Shown here in pieces: positions 49,301-60,900 of a DNA stretch of 64,000 bases. Source of the DNA: Gavia stellata (Eukaryota > Chordata > Aves > Gaviiformes > Gaviidae). Both the position numbers and the translations under genes were made by a program. The notes under the pieces are model-generated. The model did no database searches. It had not been told where the DNA came from and was given only the letters and a program-made list of their open reading frames with translations. How positions within the stretch are numbered: position 1 is the first letter of the stretch; the number at the start of each line of letters is the position of its first letter. The stretch covers positions 78,770 to 142,769 of the forward strand of contig NC_082636.1 in assembly GCF_030936135.1 (NCBI RefSeq), in the 5' to 3' direction.

Positions 49301-51660
49301 GCCTTAAAAAGACCCCGAAACGGCCCCAAAATACCCCGAAACGGCCCCAAAATGGGCCCCAAATATCCCCGGGAGCCCAAATTTGGCATTAACAGTCTTT
49401 ATTACCCCAAAACCCCCTCAGTCCCCCCCAAAACCAATGGGTTTGCCCCAAAAGATCCCTCAGGGACCCCCAAAATGGCCCCAAATACCCCCCCAGGACC
49501 CCCAAAATGGCCACCGGGACCCCCAAATACCCCCCAGGACGCCAAAAGCCCCATCTCTATCCCCAAATACCCCTCAGGACCCCCAAATACCCCCCAGGAC
49601 CCCCCAAAATGCCATTTCTGTCCCCAAATCCTCCCCCAGGACCCCCAAATCCCCTTCAGGACCCCCCAAATCCCCCATCCCTGTCCCCGAATACCCCCCC
49701 GGACCCCAAATACCCCCCCAGAACCCCAAATACCCCCAGGACCCCCCAAATCCCCCTCCCTGTCCCACAAATACCTCCCAGAACCCCAAATCCCCCTCAG
49801 GACCCCCCAAATCCCCATCCCTGTCCCCAAAATACACCCCAGAACCCCCAAACACCCCCAGGACCCCCAAAAGCCCCATTTCTGTCCCCAAATACCCCCC
49901 AGGACCCCCAAATCCCCTCAGGATCCCCCAAATCCCCATCCCTGTCCCCGAATACCCCCCAGGACCCCCCAAATCCCCATCCCTGTCCCCAAATACCCCC
50001 CAGGACCCCCAAAATGGCCACCAGAACCCCCAAACACCCCCAGGACCCCCCGCAAAGCCCCATTTCTGCCCCCAAATACGCCCCCCCGGACCCCAAATCC
50101 CCTCAGGACCCCCCAAGACCCCCTCCCTGTCCCCGAATACCCCCAGAACCCCCAAACACCCCCCAGGACTCCCCCAAATCCCCCTCCCTGTCCCCAAAAT
50201 ACACCCCAGAACCCCCAAACACCCCCCAGAACCCCCAAAACCCCCATTTCTGTCCCCGAAATACCCCCCAGGACCACCTAATCCCCCTTTAGGACCCCCC
50301 CAAATCCCCTTCCCTGTCCCCAATACCCCCCGGGAACCCCCAAAAGCCCCATTTCTGTCCCCAAATACCCCCCCGGACCCCCAAATCCCCCTCAGGACCC
50401 CCCAAATCCCCATCCCTGTCCCCAAATACCCCCCAGGACCCCCAAATCCCCCTCAGGGCCCCCCCAAATCCCCATCCTTGTCCCCAAATACCCCCCAGGA
50501 CACCCCAAAAGCCCCATTTCTGTCCCCAAAATACCCCCCAGCACCCCCAAATACCCCTCAGGACCCCCAAATACCCCCCAGGACCCCCCCCAAAACCCCC
50601 ATCCCTGTACCCAAATACCCCCCAGAACCCCCAAATACCCCTCAGGACCCCCAAATACCCCCCAGGACCCCCCCAAAACCCCCATCCCTGTCCCCAAATA
50701 CCCCCCAGAACCCCCAAATACCCCTCAGGACCCCCAAATACCCCCCAGGACCCCCCCAAAAGCCCCATTTCTGTCCCCAAAATACCCCCCAGAACCCCCT
50801 AATACCCCCCAGGACCCCCAAATACCCCCAGGACCCCCAAAACCCCCATTTCTGTCCCCAAAATACCCCCAGAACCCCCTAATACCCCTCAGGACCCCCC
50901 CAAAACCCCCATCCCTGTCCCCAAATACCCCCCAGCACCCCCAAATACCCTCAGGACCCCCAAATACCCCCAGGACCCCCCCCAAAACCCCCATCCCTGT
51001 CCCCAAATACCCCCCAGAACCCCCAAATACCCCTCAGGACCCCCAAATACCCCCCAGGACCCCCCCAAAACCCCCATTTCTGTCCCCAAATACCCCCCAG
51101 AACCCCCAAATACCCCTCAGGACCCCCAAATACCCCCCAGGACCCCCCAAAACCCCCATTTCTGTCCCCAAAATACCCCCCAGCACCCCCAAATACCCCT
51201 CAGGACCCCCAAATACCCCCCAGGACCCCCCCAAAACCCCCATTTCTGTCCCCAAATACCCCCCAGAACCCCCTAATACCCCTCAGGACCCCCAAATACC
51301 CCCCAGGACCCCCCCAAAACCCCAATTTCTGTCCCCAAAATACCCCCAGAACCCCCAAATACCCCCCAGGACCCCCAAATACCCCCCAGGACCCCCCCAA
51401 AACCCCCATCCCTGTCCCCAAATACCCCCCAGAACCCCAAATACCCCCCAGGACCCCCAAATACCCCCCAGGACGCCCCAAAACCCCCCTCCCTGTCCCC
51501 AAATACCCCCCCGGACCCCCAAATCCCCCTCAGGACCCCCAAAAAATGTCCCCAGTCACCCTCAGGACGTCCCTAAGTGCCCCGCCCCCGTCCCCAAATC
51601 CCTCCAGGACCCCCAAAACCCCCATTTCTGTCCCCAAATACCCCTCAGGACCCCCCTTTT
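49300..51660. repeat. 2.3-kb C-rich minisatellite, CCCCCAAATACCCCCCAGGA
   Basis: Units of about 20-30 bp combine CCCCCAAATACCCCCCAGGA with CCCCATTTCTGTCCCCAAA or CCCATCCCTGTCCCC. The plus strand is extremely C-rich, so the minus strand carries regular G-runs. No gene is supported between COX6B1 and FBL. Confidence 0.92.
49398..49403 (-). terminator. orphan minus-strand poly(A) signal
   Basis: AATAAA on the minus strand, in GGTAATAAAGACTGTTAATG, stands just outside the C-rich minisatellite, with no recognisable minus-strand coding exon upstream (49,400-51,800). It may end a non-coding antisense transcript from the FBL side, or be chance. Confidence 0.3.
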
Positions 51661-51779
51661 TTTCTTGGGGGGTCCCCAGGGGCCGTTTGGGTGGGGGGCA
51701 CCGTCGGGCGCTAGGACCCGGGGGAGCCCCATCCCGCTCCACCTTTCCCAGGGCACTTCCGCCCGGCCTGGGGCGGGGG

Positions 51780-51903
51780 CGGTAACGTCGGGTGAGTGGA
51801 AGCGCATGCGCGGTGCCCGGGAAGGGGCGGGACCGGTGGGTGGTGCTTCCGGTTCCGGGGTTGGGAGCGCGAAGCGTGTGGTCCCGCGTGGAGCAGCGGC
51901 GGG
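51780..51903 (+). promoter_or_regulatory. FBL: FBL promoter and 5' UTR with NRF1 and ETS sites
   Basis: GCGCATGCGC at 51802-51811 is the core NRF1 palindrome, and CTTCCGG at 51846-51852 is an ETS core. There is no TATA box. The region is unique, CpG-rich and ends at the ATG at 51904. NRF1/ETS promoters are common for ribosome-biogenesis and mitochondrial genes. Assignment rests on motifs and position. Confidence 0.6.
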
Positions 51904-54900
51904 ATGAGGCCAGGTGGGAACTGGGATGTACTGGGATGTACTGGGAGGGACTGGGGGGGGCTGGGAGGGGCTGGGGGGTAACTGGGGAGGGGCTGGGGGG
52001 CACTGGGTTTGAACTGGGACGGAACTGGGGGGGACTGGGACATACTGGGAGGGACTGGGGGGTAACTGGGAGGGACTGGATGTACTGGGAGGGACTGGGA
52101 TGTACTGGGAGGGGACTGGGGGGTAACTGGGATATACTGAGATGTACTGGGAGGGGCTGGGGGGCACTGGGGAGGGCTGGAAGGCACTGGGTTTGAACTG
52201 GGATGGAACTGGGGGGGACTGGGACATACTGGGATATACTGGGAGGTAACTGGGAGGGATTGGGATATACTGGGATATATTGGGAGGGGCTGGGGGGTAA
52301 CTGGGGGGGACTGGGGGGCACTGGGTTTGAACTGGGATGGAACTGGGGGGGACTGGGACATACTGGGAGGGGACTGGGGGGTAACTGGGAGGGACTGGGA
52401 TGTACTGGGAGGGACTGGGGGGTAACTGGGATATACTGGGAGGGGCTGAGGGGCACTGGGGAGGGGCTGGAAGGCACTGGGTTTTGAACTGGGACGGAAC
52501 TGGGGGGGACTGGGACATACTGGGATATACTGGGGGGTAACTGGGAGGGATTGGGATATACTGGGAGGGGCTGGGGGTAACTGGGAGGGACTGGGGGGCA
52601 ACTGGGAGGGGCTGGGATGGGACTGGGGGGGACTGGGAGGGACTGGGTTTGAACTGGGATGGAACTGGGGGGGACTGGGACATACTGGGAGGGGCTGGGG
52701 GGTAACTGGGAGGGACTGGGATGTACTGGGAGGGACTGGGGGGTAACTGGGATATACTGGGATGTACTGGGAGGGGCTGGGGGGCAACTGGGAGGGACTG
52801 GGGGGCAGTGGGGAGGGGCTGGAAAGCAGTGGGTTTGAACTGGGATGGAACTGGGAGGGACTGGGACATACTGGGGGGTAACTGGGATATACTGGGATGT
52901 ACTGGGAGGGGCTGGGGGGTAACTGGGAGGGACTGGGGGGCACTGGGTTTGAATTGGGATGGAACTGGGGGGGACTGGGATATACTGGAAAGGACTGGGA
53001 GGTACTGGCATATATTGGGGGGTAACTGGGAGGCACTGGGATATACTGGGGGAGGCAGGGGGGTAACTGGGAGGGACTGGGGGGCACTGGGTTTGAACTG
53101 GGATGGAACTGGGGGGGACTGGGACATACTGGGAGGGGCTGGGGGGTAACTGGGAGGGATGTTGGGGGGGGTGGTTGGGCCAAACTGGGAATACTGGGAG
53201 CCTGGAGGGGGGGGGGTAACTGGGAGCCTGGCGGGGGGTTACTGGGCGGGAACTGGGAGCCTACTGCAGCCCTCCCAGTTTGCCCCAGTGCTCCCAGTTG
53301 CCCCAGTTTGACGGGGGCTCCCGCAGGTTTCAGCCCCCGGGGGGGGGCGCGGCGGCCGAGGCGGCTTCCGGGGGGGGCGAGGTGAGCGTGGCCCTCCCAG
53401 TGCTCCCAGTAAGGCCAGTCCCGCCTGTACTGGGAGCCCCCCCTTCCCCCCCAGTCTGCCCAGTTACCCCCTGTCCCCTCCCCAGTCTGCCCAGTTACCC
53501 CTTATCCCCTCCCCAGTCTGCCCAGTTACCCCTTATCCCCTCCCAGTCTGCCCAGTTATCCCCTATCCCCTCCCAGTTTGCCCAGTTGCCCTCTGTCCCG
53601 CCCCCCAGTCTGCCCAGTCCCCTCCCCAGTCTGCCCAGTTACCCCTTATCCCCTTCCAGTCTGCCCAGTTACCCCTTATCCCCTTCCCAGTTTTGCCCAG
53701 TTGCCCTCTGTCCCCCCCCCCCAGTCTGCCCAGTTACCCCCTATCCCCTCCCCAGTTTGCCCAGTTACCCCCCTATTCCCCTTCCCCAGTCTGCCCAGTT
53801 ACCCCTTATCCCCTTCCCAGTCTGCCCAGTTACCCCCTGTCCCCTCCCCAGTCTGCCCAGTTACCCCCTGTCTCCCCCCCAGTATGCCCAGTTCCCCTCC
53901 CAGTTTCCCTCCCAGTCCCCCCCAGCATTCCCAGTCCCCCCCAGTAAGCCCAGTTCCCCCTCCCACTCCCCCGCAGTGTTCCCAGTCCCTCCCAATAAGC
54001 CCAGTTCCCTCCCAGTTCCCTCCCAGTCCCTCGCAGTAAGCCCAGTTCCCTCTCCCACTCCCCCGCAGTGTTCCCAGTCCCTCCCAGTAAGCCCAGTTCC
54101 CCCTCCCAGTCCCCTCCCAGTCCCCTCCCAGTAAGCCCAGTTCCCTCCAGTCCCTCCCAGTAAGCCCAGTGTCCCCTCCCAGTCCCCTCCCAGTCCCTCC
54201 CAGTCCTTCCAGTAAGCCCAGTTCCCTCCCAGTTCCCTCCCAGTCCCTCCCAGTAAGCCCAGTTCCCTCCCAGTTCCCTCCCAGTCCCTCCAGTAAGCCC
54301 AGTTCCCCCTCCCACTCCCTCCCCAGCGTTCCCGTTCCCTCCCAGTTCCCTCCCAGTTCCCTCCCAGTAAGCCCAGTTCCCTCCAGTTCCCTCCCAGTCC
54401 CTCCCAGTAAGCCCAGTTCCCCTCTCCCCGCAGGCGCTGGTTTCCCGCCCCGGGGGGGCCCCCGGGGGGGCGGGTTCGGGGCGCGGGGGAGGGGCGGCCC
54501 CGCCCGGGGGGGGAGGGCGGCCGAGGGGGCTCCCGCGGCGGCTTCAAAGGGGGGAAGAAGGTGACGGTGGAGCCGCATCGGCACGAAGGTATGGGGCAGC
54601 TTGGGGGGCCCGTGGGGCAGTTGGGGGTCCCATGGGGCAGGTTGGGGGGCTGTGGGGTGGGTTGGGGGTCCCGTGGGGCAGATTAGAGGGCAGTTGGGGG
54701 TCCCATGGGGCAGGTTGTGGGGCTGTGGGGTGGGTTGGGGGTCCCGTGGGGCAGATTAGAGGGCAGTTGGGGGTCTTGGGGGGCAGTTGGGGGTCCCATG
54801 GGGCAGGTTGTGGGGCTGTGGAGTGGGTTGGGGGTCCTGTGGGGCAGATTAGAGGGCAGTTGGGGGTCCCATGGGGCAGGTTGGGGGGCTGTGGAGTGGG

Positions 54901-57900
54901 TTGGGGGTCCCGTGGGGCAGATTAGAGGGCAGTTGGGGGTCTTGGGGGGCAGTTGTGGGTCACATGGGGCAGTTGTGGGTCTGGAGGGGCAGTGGGGGGG
55001 TAGTTGTGGGGTAGCTCTGGGTCGCATGGGGCAGTTGTGGGTCTGGGGGGGCAGTTGTGGGTCGCATGGGGCAGTTGTGGGTCTGGGGAGGGCAGTGGGG
55101 GGGCAGTTGTGGGTCGCGTGGGGCAGTTGCGGGGTAGCTGTGGGTCTGGGGGGACAGCGGGGGGGGCAGCTGTGGGGCAGCTCTGGGTCGCATGGAGCAG
55201 TTGTGGGTCGCGTGGGGCAGTTGTGGGGCAGTTGTGGGTCGGGGGGGGGGGGGGGCAGATGTGGGGCAGCCGTGGGGGCACGAGGGTCCCTGAGCCGCGG
55301 CCCCCCCCAGGGGGTGTTCATCTGCCGGGGAAGGAGGACGCATTGGTCACCCGCAACCTGGTCCCGGGGGAGTCGGTCTATGGGGAGAAGAGGATCTCCG
55401 TCGAGGTACTGGGAGGCACTGGGAGGCACTGGGAAAGGACTGGGAGGCACTGGGAGGGACTGGGAGGGACTGGGAAAGGACTGGGAGGCACTGGGGGTAA
55501 CTGGGAGGACTGGAGGGGAATTGGGAGGTGATAAGGAGGCAACTGGGAGCAACTGGGAGAGGTGGAGTAGACCACCAGGACCTTCTCAAGCTCCATACTG
55601 GGAGCACTGGGAGGTGGCACTGGTGGCACTGGGCGGCTGTGGGTGCCCCGTGGGGGTGTCACGGCTGGCGGGTGACATGTCCCCAGATGTCCCCACATGT
55701 CCCCATGTGTCCCCACGTGTCCCATCCCCATGACGGTGCCACCAAAGTTGAGGGCATCACCAGAACCTTCTCAAGCTCTATACTGGGAGCACTGGGAGGT
55801 GGCACTGGTGGCACTGGGTGGCTGTGGGCACCCACGGGGTGTCACGGCTGGTGGGTGACATGTCCCCACGTGTCCCCCCATGTCCCCATGTGTCCCCACG
55901 TGTCCCCATCCCCATGACGGTGCCACCAAAGTTGAGGGCATCACCAGAACCTTCTCAAGCTCCATACTGGGAGCACTGGGAGGTGGCACTGGTGGCACTG
56001 GGTGGCTGTGGGTGCCCGTTGGGGGTGTCACGTCTTGTGGGTGACATGTCCCCACGTGTCCCTGTGTGTCCCCAGATGTCCCCGGGTGTCCCCATCCCCA
56101 TGACGGTGCCACCAAAGTTGAGGGCATCACCAGAACCTTCTCAAGCTCTATACTGGGAGCACTGGAGGTGGCACTGGTGGCACTGGGTGGCTGTGGGCAC
56201 CCACGGGGTGTCACGGCTGGTGGGTGACATGTCCCCACGTGTCCCTGGTTGTCCCCACATGTCCCCAGATGTCCCCCACATGTGCCCATCCCCATGATGG
56301 TGCCACCAAAGTTGAGGCATCACCAGAACCTTCTCAAGCTCCATACTGGGAGCACTGGGAGGTGGCACTGGTGGCACTGGGTGGCTGTGGGTGCCTGTGG
56401 GGTGTCACGGCTGGCAGGTGACATGTCCCCACGTGTCCCTGGTTGTCCCCACGTGTCCCCGGCTGTCCCCAGATGTCCCCACATGTCCCCATCCCCATGA
56501 CGGTGCCACCAAAGTTGAGGGCATCACCAGAACCTTCTCAAGCTCCATACTGGGAGCACTGGGAGGTGGCACTGGTGGCACTGGGTGGCTGTGGGTGCCC
56601 GTGGGGTGTCACGTCTTGTGGGTGACATGTCCCCACGTGTCCCTGTGTGTCCCCAGATGTCCCCGGGTGTCCCCATCCCCATGACGGTGCCACCAAAGTT
56701 GAGGGCATCACCAGAACCTTCTCAAACTCCATACTGGGAGGTGGCACTGGTGGCACTGGGCGGCTGTGGGCACCCACGGGGTGTCACGGCTGGCGGGTGA
56801 CATGTCCCCCCGTGTCCCTGTCCCCAGGACGGTGACACCAAGGTGGAGTACCGCGCCTGGAACCCCTTCCGCTCCAAACTGGCGGCCGCCATCCTGGGTG
56901 GCATCGACCAGATCCACATCCGACCGGGGACGAAGGTCCTCTATTTGGGCGCCGCTTCGGGGACAACGGTGTCCCACGTCTCCGACATCGTGGGACCGGT
57001 GAGGACACGGGGCCACCGCGCCCTCGGGGACGTCACCATGGGGTGGGGGGGACACGGGGACGGGGTCGGCCACCTCTTGGGGACAGCACGGAGGTGGCAT
57101 CTCCATGTGCTTGGGGACGTCGTTGAGGTCCTTTGGGGACATCGCCGTGGGGTGGTGGGACATGGGGCCCTTGGGGACGTCACCATGGGGTGGTGGGACA
57201 CGGGGCCACCGCGCCCTCGGGGACGTCACTGTGGGGTGGGGGGACACGGGGACGGGGTCGGCCACCTCTTGGGGACAGCACGGAGGTGGCATCTCCCATC
57301 TGCTTGGGGACGTCGTTGAGGTCCTTTGGGGACATCGCCGTGGGGTGATGGGACACGGTGTCACCAAGTCGTTGGGGACGTCACCGTGGGGTGGGGGGAC
57401 ACGGGGACGGGGTCGGCCACCTCTTGGGGACAGCACAGAGGTGGCATCTCCATCTGCTTGGGGACACCGTTGAGGTCCTCTGGGGACGTTGGTATTGGGT
57501 GGTGGGACATGGGGACATGGGGCCCTCGGGGACGTCACCGTGGGGTGGTGGGACACGGGGCCACCGCGCCCTCGGGGACATCACCGTGGGGCAGGGGGGA
57601 CACGGGGACGGGGTTGGCCACCTCCTTGGGGACAGCATGGAGGTGGCATCTCCATGTGCTTGGGGACATCGTTGAGGTCCTTTGGGGACATCACCGTGGG
57701 GTGATGGGACGCGGCGTCACCAAGTCCTTGGGGACGTCACCGTGGGGTGGTGGGGACACGGGGCCACCGCGCCCTCGGGGGACGTCACCCTGGGAAGGGG
57801 GGACACGGGGACGGGGTCGGCCACCTTCTTGGGACAGAACGGAGGTGGCATCTGCATCTGCTTGGGGACATCGTTGAGGTCCTCTGGGGACGTTGGCATT

Positions 57901-60900
57901 GGGTGGTGGGACATGGGGACATGGGGCCCTCGGGGACGTCACCGTGGGGGTGGTGGGACACGGGGACGGGGTCGGCCACCTCCTTGGGACAGCATGGAGG
58001 TGGCATCTCCATGTGCTTGGGGACGTCGTTGAGGTCCTTTGGGGACATCACCGTGGGGGTGATGGGACGCGGCGTCACCAAGTCCTTGGGGACGTCACCG
58101 TGGGGTGGTGGGACACGGGGCCACCGCGCCCTCGGGGACGTCACCGTGGGGTGGGGGACACGGGGACGGGGTCGGCCACCTCTTGGGGACAGCACAGAGG
58201 TGGCATCTCCATCTGCTTGGGGACACCGTTGAGGTCCTCTGGGGACGTTGGTATTGGGTGGTGGGACATGGGGACATGGGGCCCTCGGGGACGTCACCAT
58301 GGGGTGGTGGGACACGGCGCCACCGTGCCCTCTGGGGACGTCACCATGGGGCAGGGGGACACGGGGATGGGGGTCGACCACCCCTTGGGAACAGCACGGA
58401 GGTGGCATCTCCATCTGCTTGGGGACATCGTTGAGGTCCTTTGGGGACATCACCATGGGGTGATGGGACGCGGGCGTCACCAAGTCCTTGGGGACGTCAC
58501 CGTGGGGGTGGTGGGACACGGGGCCACCGCGCCCTTCGGGGACGTCACCGTGGGGAAGGGGGGACACGGGGGACGGGGTCGGCCACCTCTTGGGGACAGC
58601 ACAGAGGTCGGCATCTTCGTGTGCTTGGGGACATCGTTGAGGTCCTCTGGGGACGTTGGCATTGGGTGGTGGGACATGGGGCCCTCGGGGACGTCACCGT
58701 GGGGCAGGGGGACACGGGGCCACCGCGCCCTTGGGGACGTCACCGTGGGGTGGGGGACACGGGGACGGGGTTGGCCACCTCCTTGGGACAGCCTGGAGGT
58801 GGCATCTCCATGTGCTTGGGGACGTCGTTGAGGTCCTTTGGGGACATCGCCGTGGGTGGTGTGACACGGGGCCCTTGGGGATGTCACCGTGGGGTGGTGG
58901 GACACGGGGCCACCGCGCCCTCGGGGACGTCACCATGGGGTGGGGGACACAGGGACGGGGTCGGCCACCTCTTGGGGACAGCACGGAGGTGGCATCTCCA
59001 TCTGCTTGGGGACACCGTTGAGGTCCTTTGGGGACATCGCCATGGGGTGGTGTGACATGGGGCCCTTGGGGACGTCACCATGGGGTGGTGGGACACGGCG
59101 CCACCGCGCCCTTGGGGACGTCACCGTGGGGGTGGGGGGACACGGGGACGGGGTCGGCCACCTCTTGGGGGACAGCACAGAGGTGGCATCTCCATCTGCT
59201 TGGGGACACCGTTGAGGTCCTCTGGGGACGTTGGTATTGGGTGGTGGGACATGGGGACATGGGGCCCTCGGGGACGTCACCATGGGGTGGTGGGACACGG
59301 CGCCACCCGTGCCCTCGGGGACGTCACCATGGGGCAGGGGGACACGGGGATGGGGTCGGCCACCCCTTGGGAACAGCACGGAGGTGGCATCTCCGTCTGC
59401 TTGGGGACATCGTTGAGGTCCTTTGGGGACATCACCGTGGGGTGATGGGACGCGGCGTCACCAAGTCCTTGGGGACGTCACCGTGGGGTGGTGGGACCAC
59501 GGGGACGGGGTCGGCCACCTTCTTGGGACAGAACGGAGGTGGCATCTCCATCTGCTTGGGGACATCGTTGAGGTCCTCTGGGGACGTTGGCATTGGGTGG
59601 TGGGACATGAGGACATGGGGCCCTCGGGGACGTCACCGTGGGGTGGTGGGACACGGGGACGGGGTCGGCCACCTTCTTGGGACAGAACGGAGGTGGCATC
59701 TGCATCTGCTTGGGGACATCACCGTGGGGTGATGGGACGCGGTGTCACCAAGTCCTTGGGGACATTGCCGTGGGGTGGTGGGACACAGGGCCACCGCGCC
59801 CTCTGGGGACGTCACCCTGGGAAGGGGGGACACGGGGACGGGGTCGGCCACCTCTTGGGGACAGCACGGAGGTGGCATCTCCGTCTGCTTGGGGGACATC
59901 GTTGAGGTCCTTTGGGGGACATCACCGTGGGGTGGTGGGACACGGGGGACACGGTGGTGGCACCGTGAGCTCCTCGGGGACATCACTGTGGGGTCCTGGG
60001 CTGAGGGGACATGTCCCCAAGGGAGGCAGGTCTTTGTCACCAGAGCTGTTCTCCATCCTGGGGACACCAGAGATGTCCCCATGGGTGGTGGCTCTGTGTC
60101 CCCCAGAGCTCTTCTCCATTTGGGGACCTCAGGATGTCCCCATGGGTGGTGGCTTCGTGTCCCCAGAGCTCTCCTCCATCTTGGGGACACCAACAATGTC
60201 CCCATGGGTGGTGGCTTCATGTCCCCAGCGCTCTCCTCCACGTTGGGGACCTCAGGATGTCCCCATGGGTGGTGGCTTTGTGCCCCCAGAGCTCTCCTCC
60301 ATCTTGGGGACCTCAGGATGTCCCCATGGGTGGTGGCTCCGTGTCCCCAGAGCTCTCCTCCATCTTGGGGACCTCAAGATGTCCCCATGGGTGGTGGCTC
60401 CGTGTCCCCAGACCTCTCCTCCACCTTGGGGACACCAGAGATGTCCCCATGGGTGGTGGCTCCGTGTCCTCAGAGCTGTCCCCCCCCCTCGGTGTCCCCA
60501 CTCCTGTGTCCCCCCCCCACCCCCCGGCGATGAGGTGACATCCCTGTCCCCGTCCCCAGGAGGGACTGGTTTACGCCGTGGAGTTCTCCCACCGCTCCGG
60601 CCGTGACCTCATCAACGTGGCCAAGAAACGCACCAACGTCATCCCCGTCATCGAGGACGCCCGTCACCCCCACAAGTACCCGCATGCTCATCGGTGAGTG
60701 GCTCCCGGGGGGATTTGGGGGGTCCGGGGAGGAACTTGGGGGTCACAGAGGGTCCCGGAGAAGGTTTGGGGCGTCCTCGGGGTGGGTGAGGAGCTCTGGA
60801 GAAGGTCTTGAGGTCCTTCAAGATGTCCAAGAGAGGTTTTTGGGGTGCTGTGGGGTGTTTTGGGGGGTCTTGGGTGGGTCTTGAGGTGGTTTTGGGGTCC

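Noticed and set aside
51660-51800. Minus-strand coding exon opposite the FBL promoter (reads WERWSGMGLPRVLAPDGAP)
   Set aside because: No family resemblance, no clear splice partners and mostly CpG-island composition. At most a non-coding antisense leader.
53334-53381. Alternative FBL exon 2 acceptor at GTTTCAG (53333) that gives an in-frame RGG reading
   Set aside because: It would delete the conserved GFSPR start and still need a base change in exon 3. The canonical CGCAG acceptor at 53326 with homopolymer errors is simpler, though it cannot be excluded.
56999-60559. Intronic snoRNA in FBL
   Set aside because: TGATG- and CTGA-like strings occur in the repeats, but I found no box C/D pair with a terminal stem and a unique guide.
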